A stretch of 64,000 bases of DNA from contig SIAP01000009.1 in assembly GCA_009691725.1 (NCBI GenBank), forward strand, positions 1 through 64,000, given 5' to 3'. The notes under the pieces are model-generated. The model did not search any database and was not told the origin of the DNA. It saw only the letters and a program-made list of their open reading frames with translations. The DNA is from Phycisphaerales bacterium (lineage in GTDB: Bacteria > Planctomycetota > Phycisphaerae > Phycisphaerales > SM1A02). This document shows positions 7,961 to 17,236 of the stretch, one piece after another (position 1 is the stretch's first letter; each line of letters begins with the position of its first letter). A program made the position numbers and the translations under genes.

Positions 7961-9136
7961 ATGTCACTCTCCGCTCACTCTGATTCTGCCTCGCTGAGTC
8001 GCGTCGTCGTTCTCCTGGTCGACGATCAACCGATGATCGGCGAAGCCGTCCGAAGAATCTGCGCCACGCAACCCGGTATCGAGTTTCACTTCTGCTCGGA
8101 TTCGACAAAAGCAGTTGAAACTGCGGTGCGTCTTGAGCCAACAGTCATCTTGCAAGATCTTGTGATGCCGGAGATTGACGGGCTCGATCTTGTGCTGCAT
8201 TACCGCACACACGAGGCCACCAGACTCGTCCCATTGATTGTGCTCTCTTCCAAAGAGGAGCCCGCCACCAAGGCCGAGGCATTCGCGCGCGGCGCCAATG
8301 ACTACCTCGTGAAGCTGCCTGATCCCATCGAGATCATCGCACGCATTCGATATCACTCGCGCGGATACCGCGCGCTGCTTGAGCGAAACGAGGCCTTTCG
8401 CCAACTCAAAAGCGAACTCGACCAAGCGGGCGACTATGTGCAGTCGCTGCTGCCATCGACGTTGACGGCACCAGACCTCACGGTCCGCGGCGCCTTTATT
8501 CCAAGCGCGCAATTGGGTGGAGATTTTTTTGGATGGCGCGAACTCTCCTCCGATCACCTCGCGATTTTCTTGATCGATGTCTGCGGACACGGTGTGGGTC
8601 CGGCTTTGCTGTCAGTCTCCGTGAGTAATGCCTTGCATGCCAGCGGGATCTCTGCCGATGATCTCTTGAGGCCAGGAGAGGTGATGACTCGGCTCAATGC
8701 CGCATTCCCGATGACGCATCATCGCGGGATGTATTTCACAGGCTGGTATGGAGTGCTGCATCGACCCACGCGAACAATGGTGTGGGCTGGTGCGGGTCAT
8801 CCTCCTGTGATGGTCACGCGCGCCAATGGGGACTACCTCGAACTCGATTCACTCGGTGCGCCGGTGGGCATCATTGAAGGCAATGACTACGAAGAGTCCT
8901 CCGTGCAACTTGAGAGCGGCGATCGACTCTTCTTGTACAGCGATGGAATTGTCGAGATCGAATTGCCAGATGGGACGGTCTGGGGGCACAGTGACTTTCA
9001 ACTCTTCGCTCGATCGGATGCGTTGAAGGCGGCAGATCCAATTGCACGAATGCTCGAATTCACGCGAGGAATGCAAGGGTGCGAGCAGTACGCAGATGAT
9101 GTTTCGATTGTGGAACTCACACTGCCGTTTCGTTGA
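7961..9136 (+). CDS. Response regulator: WspR-type receiver fused to PP2C/SpoIIE phosphatase
   Basis: Output protein of the operon, 391 residues. Residues 13-130 are a receiver with DD at 21-22, phospho-acceptor Asp66 (VILQDLVMP) and Lys118 in GANDYLVKLPD. Stretches such as VDDQPMIGEAVRR and IRYHSR are near-identical to Pseudomonas WspR as I recall it. A coiled linker (about 135-165) joins it to a PP2C/SpoIIE domain with metal ligands in GGDFF (Asp188), IDVCGHGVG (Asp206), YSDGI and YADDVS, and the family motif AGAGHPP. WspR instead has GGDEF here. The expected activity is dephosphorylation of Ser/Thr on a partner, perhaps an anti-sigma-antagonist as for RsbU; no such partner gene is nearby. 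The ATG at 7961 is chosen because the reading frame upstream overlaps the previous gene and is not protein-like. Confidence 0.9.
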   Translation: MSLSAHSDSASLSRVVVLLVDDQPMIGEAVRRICATQPGIEFHFCSDSTKAVETAVRLEPTVILQDLVMPEIDGLDLVLHYRTHEATRLVPLIVLSSKEEPATKAEAFARGANDYLVKLPDPIEIIARIRYHSRGYRALLERNEAFRQLKSELDQAGDYVQSLLPSTLTAPDLTVRGAFIPSAQLGGDFFGWRELSSDHLAIFLIDVCGHGVGPALLSVSVSNALHASGISADDLLRPGEVMTRLNAAFPMTHHRGMYFTGWYGVLHRPTRTMVWAGAGHPPVMVTRANGDYLELDSLGAPVGIIEGNDYEESSVQLESGDRLFLYSDGIVEIELPDGTVWGHSDFQLFARSDALKAADPIARMLEFTRGMQGCEQYADDVSIVELTLPFR

Positions 9137-9166
9137 AAGCGTCGCACGGGATAGCCTGAAGCGCGT

Positions 9167-10249
9167 ATGGCGCGGCGACCAGATCCCAATCAGTCTCTGC
9201 TCTTTGGTGATGGATCCGATGATCCAGCATCGCCCTCATCCACCACAGCGACGGCGTCGTCGACGACGCCCGCGATGTTTGATCAGACGCTCCATGCGGT
9301 CGCTCGGGGACTCTCGCAGCGCGTACGACTCGGCACGAGTTCGTGGAGTTTTCCAGGGTGGCGCGGCATCATCTGGGAGGGTGCCACGACGACGGCGGCG
9401 CTCGCGAAGGATGGGCTCCGTGTCTACGCGCAGCATCCACTCCTCCGCACCGTGGGCGTCGACAAGACGTATTACCGCCCCGCGCCTGCGGAGGAGTTCG
9501 CACGACTCCGTGCGCAGGTCACCGATGATTTTCGGTTTCTCGTGAAGGCGCATGAGTCGCTCATGCGGCGCGAGACCGCGGCGACTTCCGAGCGAGGTCC
9601 TGCACACTTCCTCGACGCCGCGTTTGCGCAGGATCAGGTGATCGAGCCAATCACGGAAGGACTCGGTGTTTCTGCGGGACCAATCCTCTTTCAATTCTCG
9701 CCGATGGGACTTCGAACCGCAGCGCATGCCGAAGCATTCATACGAAAACTTGGCGCGTTCCTTGGGGCACTCCCGCAGGGTCCGCTCTACACAATCGAGG
9801 TTCGCGATCGCGTGCTCCTGCGTCCGTCGTGGCCAGCCATGCTGCACGATCATGGAGCGACTCACTGTTTTTCAGTCCATCCCGCCATGCCAACCCCCGC
9901 AATCCAGGGGCGCACCGTGGATCCAGCGACGCAACGCGCGATCGTGAGTCGATGGATGTTGCACAGTGGGCTCGCCTATGCGACTGCGGTTGATCGATAC
10001 CACCCATTCGACAAGATCGTCGATCCAGATCCCGCGAGCCGAGAACAGTTCGCACAACTCTGCGCACTCGCCATCGCACAGGGCAAGGACGCGTGGGTGA
10101 TCATCAACAACAAGGCAGAGGGATGTGCGCCGAGATCCGTTGAGCGACTCGCTCGTGCGATCGCTGACGCAGCAGATGGCGCGGATGGCGCAGTCTCGGC
10201 CCAACCACCCATCGAAGATCATCGACCTCACCAAGATCATCACCCTTGA
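9167..10249 (+). CDS. DUF72 (YecE-like) TIM-barrel protein
   Basis: A 360-residue member of the DUF72/YecE family, recognised by the opening RLGTSSWSFPGWRGIIWEG, by YYRPAPAEEFARLRAQV and FRFLVKAHESL in the middle, and by the C-terminal AWVIINNKAEGCAPRSVERL. The first 45 residues are a variable, Ser/Thr-rich extension. The fold is a TIM barrel; biochemical function is unknown for the family. It starts 30 bp after the chemosensory operon on the same strand, but nothing links it functionally. Its 3' end overlaps the convergent unknown gene by 10 bp. Confidence 0.85.
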   Translation: MARRPDPNQSLLFGDGSDDPASPSSTTATASSTTPAMFDQTLHAVARGLSQRVRLGTSSWSFPGWRGIIWEGATTTAALAKDGLRVYAQHPLLRTVGVDKTYYRPAPAEEFARLRAQVTDDFRFLVKAHESLMRRETAATSERGPAHFLDAAFAQDQVIEPITEGLGVSAGPILFQFSPMGLRTAAHAEAFIRKLGAFLGALPQGPLYTIEVRDRVLLRPSWPAMLHDHGATHCFSVHPAMPTPAIQGRTVDPATQRAIVSRWMLHSGLAYATAVDRYHPFDKIVDPDPASREQFAQLCALAIAQGKDAWVIINNKAEGCAPRSVERLARAIADAADGADGAVSAQPPIEDHRPHQDHHP

Positions 10250-11277
10250 GGGGGAGCGGGCAGCGCGTCAGGCGCGAGTCTCTCTCCTCGCACTCGTGCC
10301 GCATCGCAGAGCGCATTGCGCTGGGCGCGACCGCGATCCAACTCTCCACGAACTCCCAGAAAGTCCGGGCGTGCTGCGCTCGCCCATGCTCCAAACTCCC
10401 CCGCCTCTGCGCGTGTGACCAACAGAGCAAGCTGCGCAGTGGCATCGGTGGCACGCCACGCAATGGCGGCTGCGGCGAAGAAGGTCTCCGCCGCCCGCAT
10501 CTCAACCAACAATTCCTCGCCACTGAGCCTCGAAAGCGGATACTCGTTGGACTTGGTCACGATTCCCGCTGGCTCGCTCAATGCCGACAGATAGAGCGAT
10601 GCGCCATTCGCACCCAGTCGAATGCGCTCCTGTGGACGGGTGATCCACCGTGTGTGCTCTGTCTGCACGCAACGAGCGATCGACGCATCCTCGACGGTGG
10701 CGTACGCCATCGCAGCATCGCGAATGCGGAGTGCGGCGTGTTGATCGCAATTCTGGAGGAACGCGTCAGCTCGTTGAATCGCTTGCCATCCCATTCGTGA
10801 GGCTTCCCGTTGCGTGTCGAGCCTTGGCACTTGCGCAAGGATGCGTGCGATGTGAAACATTGCGACGATGCGTTCACATGCTTCGTCGCGTCGACTGAAT
10901 CTCTCCAGTCGTCGGCTATCGGCGTCCAAGAGTGACATCCAATCGCTGAACTCCTTGGAAGGCGGAGCACTGGCGTACCAGTCCATCGACCATTCGCACG
11001 CATGGCTCAATGCGATGCACAGCGAAGCAATCTCGACCTTCGCGCTCTCCAATTCCATGATCGCACTTTCACTTGGCATCCATCGGCGAGAGCGGAAGTA
11101 CTCGCGCATCGTGCGGGGACAGCGCGCAGGAAGATCCACCGCAACCGCTGCGAGGCACTCGGGACTTCCGATGGCGCGTGCGGATGGCGGCGACACGGGG
11201 GTGGGTGCGACCTGCTGCGGTGACTGAAGTGTCATCACTCCAACGAGTTCCGCCACGATGATGAGAGATGCCACCAT
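10240..11277 (-). CDS. Unknown protein with N-terminal membrane helix
   Basis: I do not recognise this protein. From the ATG at 11277 it has 345 residues: a hydrophobic segment (MVASLIIVAELVGVM) that could be a signal anchor, a Pro-rich stretch, then a mostly helical domain with many Arg, Glu and Ala and scattered Cys. The frame continues upstream to 11370 with another possible start, giving a basic pre-sequence and a longer helix, but that would run antisense into the thioesterase gene. Start choice is therefore uncertain. It is head-to-head with the thioesterase, with almost no promoter space, and overlaps the DUF72 gene tail-to-tail by 10 bp. Confidence 0.6.
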   Translation of the reverse strand: MVASLIIVAELVGVMTLQSPQQVAPTPVSPPSARAIGSPECLAAVAVDLPARCPRTMREYFRSRRWMPSESAIMELESAKVEIASLCIALSHACEWSMDWYASAPPSKEFSDWMSLLDADSRRLERFSRRDEACERIVAMFHIARILAQVPRLDTQREASRMGWQAIQRADAFLQNCDQHAALRIRDAAMAYATVEDASIARCVQTEHTRWITRPQERIRLGANGASLYLSALSEPAGIVTKSNEYPLSRLSGEELLVEMRAAETFFAAAAIAWRATDATAQLALLVTRAEAGEFGAWASAARPDFLGVRGELDRGRAQRNALCDAARVRGERLAPDALPAPPQG

Positions 11278-11284
11278 CACGGCA

Positions 11285-11731
11285 ATGCTAATCGTTGCCA
11301 CTGGATATGCTGATCGCTTGCTCAATAGTGAACAGCATCGCGAGTTTGGAACGCTCCGTTTGGGGCGCACCGATGCTGCGGGAGTTCTCTACTTCGCACG
11401 CGCGCTTGAGATCTGCCATGAGGCAATCGAGAGTTTCTTGGACTCCAGAAAAATCGACATTGCGCTGCTCATGAAGGATGGGCCGCTCCTCCCCGTCGTG
11501 CATGTCGAAGCGGACTTTCGATCACCACTCGCTGTGGGAGATGGCTACTGCACCATCATCGAGTCGGTGGAGTGTTCTGCCCGCTCTGTGAAATTCGCGT
11601 TGCGGTTGATGTCGAAGGACGGACGGACGATCGTCACCGCGCACATCGTCCACGCCTGTATCCATGCCACGGAGGGCGGGAGCATGGAAATCCCGGCGAG
11701 TCTGCGAAAGGCACTCACACCGGCAACGTAA
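11285..11731 (+). CDS. Hotdog-fold thioesterase, likely 1,4-dihydroxy-2-naphthoyl-CoA hydrolase
   Basis: A 148-residue 4-hydroxybenzoyl-CoA thioesterase-family protein. The segment GRTDAAGVLYFARALEICHE carries the catalytic Asp and resembles cyanobacterial DHNA-CoA hydrolases. DHNA-CoA hydrolysis is the step between MenB and MenA, and this gene lies directly against the menaquinone operon: its 3' end overlaps menC tail-to-tail by 17 bp. Start is uncertain: in-frame ATGs at 11258 and 11261 would overlap the divergent gene, so the ATG at 11285 was chosen. The fold assignment is strong; substrate specificity is inferred from the neighbourhood and motif. Confidence 0.78.
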   Translation: MLIVATGYADRLLNSEQHREFGTLRLGRTDAAGVLYFARALEICHEAIESFLDSRKIDIALLMKDGPLLPVVHVEADFRSPLAVGDGYCTIIESVECSARSVKFALRLMSKDGRTIVTAHIVHACIHATEGGSMEIPASLRKALTPAT

Positions 11732-12728
11732 ATTGGGCGGCGGGGACAAACTGAAGTGATGGCACGGGCAGGGCAGGCGCGATTGCCATGCGGCCACCAC
11801 GAATGGGTGCGGGGGGAACGACATCGGACACGAAGAGGTTGGCAGTTCCAAGTCCGTGGTCGCGGTCTGCAACCCCAAGCGCACTTGCCATGCGCGCGAC
11901 GAGCGCAATGGTGTATGACGAGTCGATCGCAGTAGAGAGCACAGTTTCCGTCCCATGAATGCGACCCTGCGTGACCACGGACTCGACCGCCTCAAGCGAG
12001 CCGATCAAGGAGGGCTTCAGAATCTGCACTTCGATGCCAGGTGCGCCGAGGACTTCATCAATGGGCAATCCAATGTGCAGACTCTCATCGACTGCCATGA
12101 CGAGATTCACTCTGCGCGAGAGTTCGCTGAGGTCGGAGTGATCCTTGAGCGGCTCCTCGATGTATTCGATGCGTGATCCGTCAAGGCGACTCAGCAATCG
12201 TTCGGCGGTGACCAGCGTCATCCTGCGATTCCCATCGAGTCGAATCTGCACAGATTCATCGACCAGATTCAGAATGGTCGTCACGGTGCGCAAGTCGTCG
12301 ACTGCCTTCCCTCGCCCAATCTTGATCTTGATTGTTCGAAAGCCATCAAACTCGCCTGCAGTGAAGGCGGCCTTTGCCTCCCGCGCAGATCCAGAAAAGA
12401 ATGCGTTCACACCGATGTCGCTCGCGGGAGCGGGATCCGCAAATCCGTACCGCGCAGTTCCTGCTGCCGTTTCAATCGCACAGGACAAACCAAACGCGGC
12501 ACTCGGCAGGAGCGGTGTGGACTTGTTGCGGATCGCCTCTTGGAGGCTCTGCAACGCATCGACCAGTGTCTCGCGATGGAATCCTTGGAGCGGCGCGACT
12601 TCGCCGAATCCATATCGCTTCCCCGTCTGGCACCGCACCATCACTCCGCGTCGCACGGAGATACTTTCTCCGCCGATGTGATAGGGCTTGCGAAATGGCA
12701 GTTCAAAGTAGGCAAGATCCATTTTCAT
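11715..12728 (-). CDS. menC: o-Succinylbenzoate synthase
   Basis: Enolase-superfamily enzyme of 337 residues that dehydrates SHCHC to o-succinylbenzoate in menaquinone synthesis. Visible active-site elements are the KxK pair (TIKIKIGRGK), the metal ligands in RLDGNRR, YIEEPLKD and AVDESLH, and the Lys in ILKPSLIGS. The C-terminal region (STAIDSSYTIALVARMASAL) is typical of MenC. The ATG at 12728 gives a 4-bp ATGA overlap with menA; a start at 12737 is less likely. It is the last gene of the men operon and its end overlaps the thioesterase gene from the other strand. Confidence 0.88.
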   Translation of the reverse strand: MKMDLAYFELPFRKPYHIGGESISVRRGVMVRCQTGKRYGFGEVAPLQGFHRETLVDALQSLQEAIRNKSTPLLPSAAFGLSCAIETAAGTARYGFADPAPASDIGVNAFFSGSAREAKAAFTAGEFDGFRTIKIKIGRGKAVDDLRTVTTILNLVDESVQIRLDGNRRMTLVTAERLLSRLDGSRIEYIEEPLKDHSDLSELSRRVNLVMAVDESLHIGLPIDEVLGAPGIEVQILKPSLIGSLEAVESVVTQGRIHGTETVLSTAIDSSYTIALVARMASALGVADRDHGLGTANLFVSDVVPPAPIRGGRMAIAPALPVPSLQFVPAAQFTLPV

Positions 12729-13627
12729 ATCAGCCATCCGATTGAGAACAGAACACCGTACACGAGAATGGCTCGCCCAGTTGCAGCGAGCTCACGGTTC
12801 AGTGCGCGTCCGCTGGTCCCGTCAAGCATGCGTGACATTGATGGGATGAGCGCGATGCCTGCGACGCCAGCGCTCGCACTCCACCACCTCCCAGATGATG
12901 CAGCCATCACGATGGCGATCGCGATTGCTGCGATCACACATGCGCAGTAGCAACGGCGCCCCCATGCGCCGCCACATCGCACCGCGAGTGTGCGTTTGCG
13001 GGCGATGCGGTCCGTCGACTCGTCGCGAACATTGTTGACGCCGATGAGTGCGCTCGCAAGAAATCCGATGCCAAGCCCTGCGAATGCCGGCAGCATTGAC
13101 CACGATCCAGTCTGCGCAGCGACCGTGCCTGCGACTGCGACGGGACCGAAGAAGAGCAGCGCGAAGAGGTCGCCCAGCCCGAGGTACGCGAGAGACCACC
13201 GACTGCCGGTGTATGCGAACGCGAGGACCACACACAGCGCACCGAGCGCGGAAAATGTCCACCCCGCGTGCATGGAGAGATACACCACACATGGCGTGAC
13301 GACTATCAAGAGCACACAGATTGTGGCGATCATCATGGCGCGTGCCCCGATTCGTCCCGAGGACACTGCGCGGACTGGACCGAATCGTTGAGGCGTGTCC
13401 GCACCCTGGCGCGCATCGAAGAAATCATTTGCGAAGTTGCATGCCACCTGGATGCCGAGCGCACCGGTCAGTGCGGCGATGGCACCACCAAGATGAAATG
13501 CGCCGCTTCCCTGCGCAATCGCAGACCCCATCGCCACCGGAGCGATGCTCGCAGTCAGCGTCCGAGGTCGCATCGCTGATATCCACACCCAGAAGATTTC
13601 ATCCTGTGTCGTATCGACTGTGGTCAC
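12725..13627 (-). CDS. menA: 1,4-Dihydroxy-2-naphthoate polyprenyltransferase
   Basis: Integral membrane UbiA-superfamily prenyltransferase of 300 residues that attaches the isoprenoid chain to DHNA, giving demethylmenaquinone. The first Asp-rich motif is [18 protein letters not shown] followed by GPVRAVSSG; the second is in [19 protein letters not shown]. About eight or nine hydrophobic helices can be seen. The start is GTG at 13627, inside the menB stop (GTGA). It sits fifth in the men operon, with menC coupled to its own stop. Confidence 0.9.
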   Translation of the reverse strand: MTTVDTTQDEIFWVWISAMRPRTLTASIAPVAMGSAIAQGSGAFHLGGAIAALTGALGIQVACNFANDFFDARQGADTPQRFGPVRAVSSGRIGARAMMIATICVLLIVVTPCVVYLSMHAGWTFSALGALCVVLAFAYTGSRWSLAYLGLGDLFALLFFGPVAVAGTVAAQTGSWSMLPAFAGLGIGFLASALIGVNNVRDESTDRIARKRTLAVRCGGAWGRRCYCACVIAAIAIAIVMAASSGRWWSASAGVAGIALIPSMSRMLDGTSGRALNRELAATGRAILVYGVLFSIGWLI

Positions 13628-14481
13628 GGGTGTCGAGTGAAGCTGCTGAAATCCGGGGGACGCTTCTCCAAGTATGCCTGATGGCCCTCCTGGCCCTCCT
13701 CGCTCATGTAATACAAAAGTGTCGCATTTCCTGCCAATTCCTGGAGTCCTGTCTGCCCATCACAGTCTGCGTTCAACGCTGCTTTGAGGCATCGGATCGC
13801 CAATGGCGACTTTGCGAGAATCTCCCGCGCCCACTGCACAGTCTCTGCTTCGAGCTGCGCCAATGGCACAACGCGATTAATCAATCCCATCTCAAGTGCC
13901 GCGGTGGCGTCATATTGACGGCACAGAAACCAGATCTCGCGAGCCTTCTTCTGGCCCACAATGCGCGCCATGTAGGAGGCGCCGAATCCGCCATCGAACG
14001 ATCCAACCTTTGGACCCGTCTGCCCAAAGATCGCATTGTCGGCGGCAATCGTGAGATCGCACACCATGTGCAGGACATGCCCACCGCCGATGGCATACCC
14101 CGCCACCATTGCAATGACTGGCTTTGGAGAAGTTCGGATGTCCCGTTGCAGATCGAGGACATTCAGGCTCTGCGTCCCGTCACCGTCGGCATAGCCAGCC
14201 TCGTGACGAACCCGCATGTCACCCCCCGAACAGAACGCGAGGGTTCCTTCGCCCGTCAGGATCACCACTCCAATCTGCGGATCGAATCGCGCCGCACGAA
14301 GTGCTGATCGCATCGACTCGACAGTTTGTGGTCGAAACGCATTGCGAACCTCGGGACGACAGATGGTGATCTTGGCGATTCCCTCCGCTGTCTCGTAGCG
14401 AATGTCCGGATACGCACCAGCCATCGTCCATGCGATGGGTTTCATTTCAGCGGGGATTGCGGTGTTTTTCTCTGTTGTCAT
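13624..14481 (-). CDS. menB: 1,4-Dihydroxy-2-naphthoyl-CoA synthase
   Basis: Crotonase-superfamily ring-closing enzyme of 285 residues. Oxyanion-hole regions are [15 protein letters not shown] and [16 protein letters not shown]; the MenB signature [15 protein letters not shown] is complete, as is the C-terminal RPPDFSSF. It converts o-succinylbenzoyl-CoA, so it needs MenE, which is not in this window. The ATG at 14481 gives a 4-bp overlap with menH; an ATG at 14502 also exists. MenA is coupled downstream. Confidence 0.93.
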   Translation of the reverse strand: MTTEKNTAIPAEMKPIAWTMAGAYPDIRYETAEGIAKITICRPEVRNAFRPQTVESMRSALRAARFDPQIGVVILTGEGTLAFCSGGDMRVRHEAGYADGDGTQSLNVLDLQRDIRTSPKPVIAMVAGYAIGGGHVLHMVCDLTIAADNAIFGQTGPKVGSFDGGFGASYMARIVGQKKAREIWFLCRQYDATAALEMGLINRVVPLAQLEAETVQWAREILAKSPLAIRCLKAALNADCDGQTGLQELAGNATLLYYMSEEGQEGHQAYLEKRPPDFSSFTRHP

Positions 14482-15359
14482 GGAGTTCCTGTCGTTGAGC
14501 ATTCTCGCACTCGAAGCACCTCGAACGCAAGCGCTGTGGGCTGCTCGATCGCAACAGCGTGATCAGCGCAGCGGACGCGCAGCGTACGAATTCCTCGTCT
14601 GTGCGCACGGTCGGCAATGGCGAGATACTTGGCGTCTGCCTCTCCAACCACGAGAGTGCACATGTCAGCGTTGTCGCAGAGCAGATCCCACCGCGAGATG
14701 GAGCGTCCTGGCGAAGCGTCGCTGACCATGGATGCCCACACCAACGCAGAATCGCCGCGAGCCAAGTCGACTGTGCGGCGGTCCGCGAACGATTGATAGT
14801 TCTCCGTCGCACGAAGCATCGCAAACATCGCCGTCGAATACCACCCGTCGATGAATGCCGCTGCCATCCTGGTTCGTGTTGCGGCGTCGGCATCTGCAAT
14901 CGCCACGAGCTGGCGTGCACGATCCTCATCGCACGCGACACGCGACTCGCGCAGTGATGTCTCTTCGATTCCAGGATCGGCACTCACGAGGATGCATCGC
15001 ATCGGTCCGCGACCTGGATCGATTTCGCCTCGCCGCTGAGCGAGCAATTCCAACGCAATGCGACCTCCCATCGAGTACCCGATCACATCGAATCCGGCGT
15101 TGGTGCGCGGATCCTCTGCGAGTTGTCGCGAGATCTCCCTCGCAAGTTCGCTCAGTCCGCATCGGCGTTCGTTCTGTAATCCCCGCGCAACGGTTCGGGC
15201 AATCTCACAGAGGTCCACGACGATGCAATGTGGTCTGTTTCGGCGACTCTCCACTTCGAGCGCAGCGCGCAAGGGCTGCCAATCGTCTGGCGATCCGAGG
15301 AATCCATGAATGAGGACCAGCGGTCGATGGGAGTGACGATCGTCGTGGTGATCGCTCAT
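14478..15359 (-). CDS. menH: Alpha/beta hydrolase, SHCHC synthase
   Basis: A 293-residue alpha/beta-hydrolase between menD and menB. It opens with [18 protein letters not shown], which is MenH-like, has the nucleophile Ser in [13 protein letters not shown], and a plausible catalytic His in [11 protein letters not shown] near the end. It would eliminate pyruvate from the MenD product SEPHCHC. The ATG at 15359 is chosen because it overlaps the menD stop by 4 bp; an upstream ATG at 15386 would overlap menD by 31 bp. Length is slightly above the usual 250-270 residues. Confidence 0.82.
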   Translation of the reverse strand: MSDHHDDRHSHRPLVLIHGFLGSPDDWQPLRAALEVESRRNRPHCIVVDLCEIARTVARGLQNERRCGLSELAREISRQLAEDPRTNAGFDVIGYSMGGRIALELLAQRRGEIDPGRGPMRCILVSADPGIEETSLRESRVACDEDRARQLVAIADADAATRTRMAAAFIDGWYSTAMFAMLRATENYQSFADRRTVDLARGDSALVWASMVSDASPGRSISRWDLLCDNADMCTLVVGEADAKYLAIADRAHRRGIRTLRVRCADHAVAIEQPTALAFEVLRVRECSTTGTP

Positions 15360-17236
15360 GTTCGATCTGCCACAGCTCGCACGCACACTGCCGAATCAAC
15401 CACGCCACGATCGAGATGAGTCCGAATTGCATCCTGCAAGGATCTGTGGAACTGCAGGTTCTCATCGCGGTTTGTGCGGACTTCGATGAGTGACGACGCA
15501 GTGCCTCCCGCAGCAGCATGCAACGCCTCATTCAGGGATTGCACAACAGCACTGCGCAGGACTGGTGCGTGATATCGCAGTCCAAACATCTCCGCCGCTG
15601 CGGCGAAACGAAGCCCGTGCGGCGTTGTCGTCCAGGGAGTGAGCATCGTCGGATGGTCTGCAACCGGCAGGAAGTGGAAGATGCCACCGCCGTCATTGTT
15701 GACGACCACGATGATCACTGGAGCCCCGGCCGCGCGCACAAGTGCGAGCGAACCGATGTCATGCAACAACGCAAGGTCTCCCAGTAACACGATCGAAGGG
15801 CGTGTGGTGACGCGCGCGTGTCCAACGGCAGTGGCGATCACACCTTCAATTCCAGAGGCGCCGCGATTGACCGCGATGGTTGGCGCAGCTGCGCTCCGTG
15901 CGGCGTGCATGTCGGCATCTCGGATTGGCATGCTGTTCCCAAGCATCAGTGTTGATTCACTCGGTGCGAGTGCCGCGACGATGCGTGCGGTCGATGGTTC
16001 GTCCACACATGCGTGTGGTGGATCGAGATGTGCATCAAGCAATCGACCGACGGCGGCATCCGCACTGCTCCATGCTTCGACGAATGACTGATCACACTCA
16101 AGTCTGCGTGCAGTAGGCGTTCGTCGCACGGGGGCGCGAGAGAGCAGTGCGCTGGCGTCGATCGAGATCTCCACGCTCGCGCTATGTTCAGAATCCATCC
16201 GTTCAGGTCCATCGCGAATCAGAATCTCCTGCGCACCGAGTCGTCGCGCGCACGCAAGGAACTCATGAATGCGCTTGCTCGAGATGGCGCCGCCGACTCG
16301 AACCACGATGTCTGGACGCAACATCGCTGCAGCGGTTCCCGAAAGTGTGATGAGATCGCCGTGCGCCACGACCCTGTTCGACGAGTCGCCGTGCCGCAGT
16401 CCGCTGCCAATATCCGCTATGACCGGACACGCCAACGCGTTGCCAAGATCTCGGGCGAAGGATCTCATCACCGGCGAATAGAGCGCACCGACGCAGAGCA
16501 CACACCGCCGCCCACCCTGCGAAGACTCGACAATCCGATCGATCACGCGTTGCACCATTTCATCCATCGATGACCCGACCGAGGTTGAGCATCGCCACCG
16601 TTCGCGACCAACCGACCACTCCTCCAGCCCCTCGATCGCAGCGCGATCCCATGCTTCAACTCGTGGTGCAAGCGGTTCTCGGAATGCCCAATTCACATGG
16701 ACAGGTCCCGCGCACTGCGACGATGTGTGCGCTCGTTGCCACACTTCATCTGCAGTGGAAAGGATCCACCGCCCATCGATCGCGGTCTGTGCGCATGGAA
16801 TCTCGAATGACCACCGCGCGAATGCGCCGAACAATCCCCGTTGTGAAATGCTCTGATTTGCCCCGCAATCATGCAACTCTGGGGGACGATCGGCGGTGAC
16901 CACCAACATCGGCGTGCCAGTCTTGGATGCCTCGATGACCGCTGGAAGGAGGTTTGCAGCCGCTGTGCCAGACGTTGTCACCACCACCGCAGCTCGACCC
17001 GTGGCTCGGGCTGCACCGAGTGCCACAAATCCTGCTGCGCGTTCATCGTGCGCAATGATCGACTCAATCGATGGGTTGTTGGAGATGGCGTATGCCAACG
17101 GCGCAGATCGTGACCCGGGACACACAACCGCCAATGAAAGCCCGCACCGAGCCCACTCATCGAAGGCAACTTGCGCCCACAGTGCATTGAGGTTGGGGGC
17201 CTCGGTCGGCAAGAACTGTGCAGTGCGTCTGCTCAC
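15356..17236 (-). CDS. menD: SEPHCHC synthase (2-oxoglutarate decarboxylase-type)
   Basis: Thiamin-diphosphate enzyme of 626 residues, first committed step after isochorismate. The N-terminal domain has VVCPGSRSAPLAYA, the catalytic Glu region IAHDERAAGFVALG and TTSGTAAANLLPAV. The C-terminal TPP-binding region has VLLGDLALLHD and VNNDGGGIFHFLP. Start is GTG at 17236 within the menF stop (GTGA). It is the second gene of the men operon. Confidence 0.93.
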   Translation of the reverse strand: MSRRTAQFLPTEAPNLNALWAQVAFDEWARCGLSLAVVCPGSRSAPLAYAISNNPSIESIIAHDERAAGFVALGAARATGRAAVVVTTSGTAAANLLPAVIEASKTGTPMLVVTADRPPELHDCGANQSISQRGLFGAFARWSFEIPCAQTAIDGRWILSTADEVWQRAHTSSQCAGPVHVNWAFREPLAPRVEAWDRAAIEGLEEWSVGRERWRCSTSVGSSMDEMVQRVIDRIVESSQGGRRCVLCVGALYSPVMRSFARDLGNALACPVIADIGSGLRHGDSSNRVVAHGDLITLSGTAAAMLRPDIVVRVGGAISSKRIHEFLACARRLGAQEILIRDGPERMDSEHSASVEISIDASALLSRAPVRRTPTARRLECDQSFVEAWSSADAAVGRLLDAHLDPPHACVDEPSTARIVAALAPSESTLMLGNSMPIRDADMHAARSAAAPTIAVNRGASGIEGVIATAVGHARVTTRPSIVLLGDLALLHDIGSLALVRAAGAPVIIVVVNNDGGGIFHFLPVADHPTMLTPWTTTPHGLRFAAAAEMFGLRYHAPVLRSAVVQSLNEALHAAAGGTASSLIEVRTNRDENLQFHRSLQDAIRTHLDRGVVDSAVCVRAVADRT

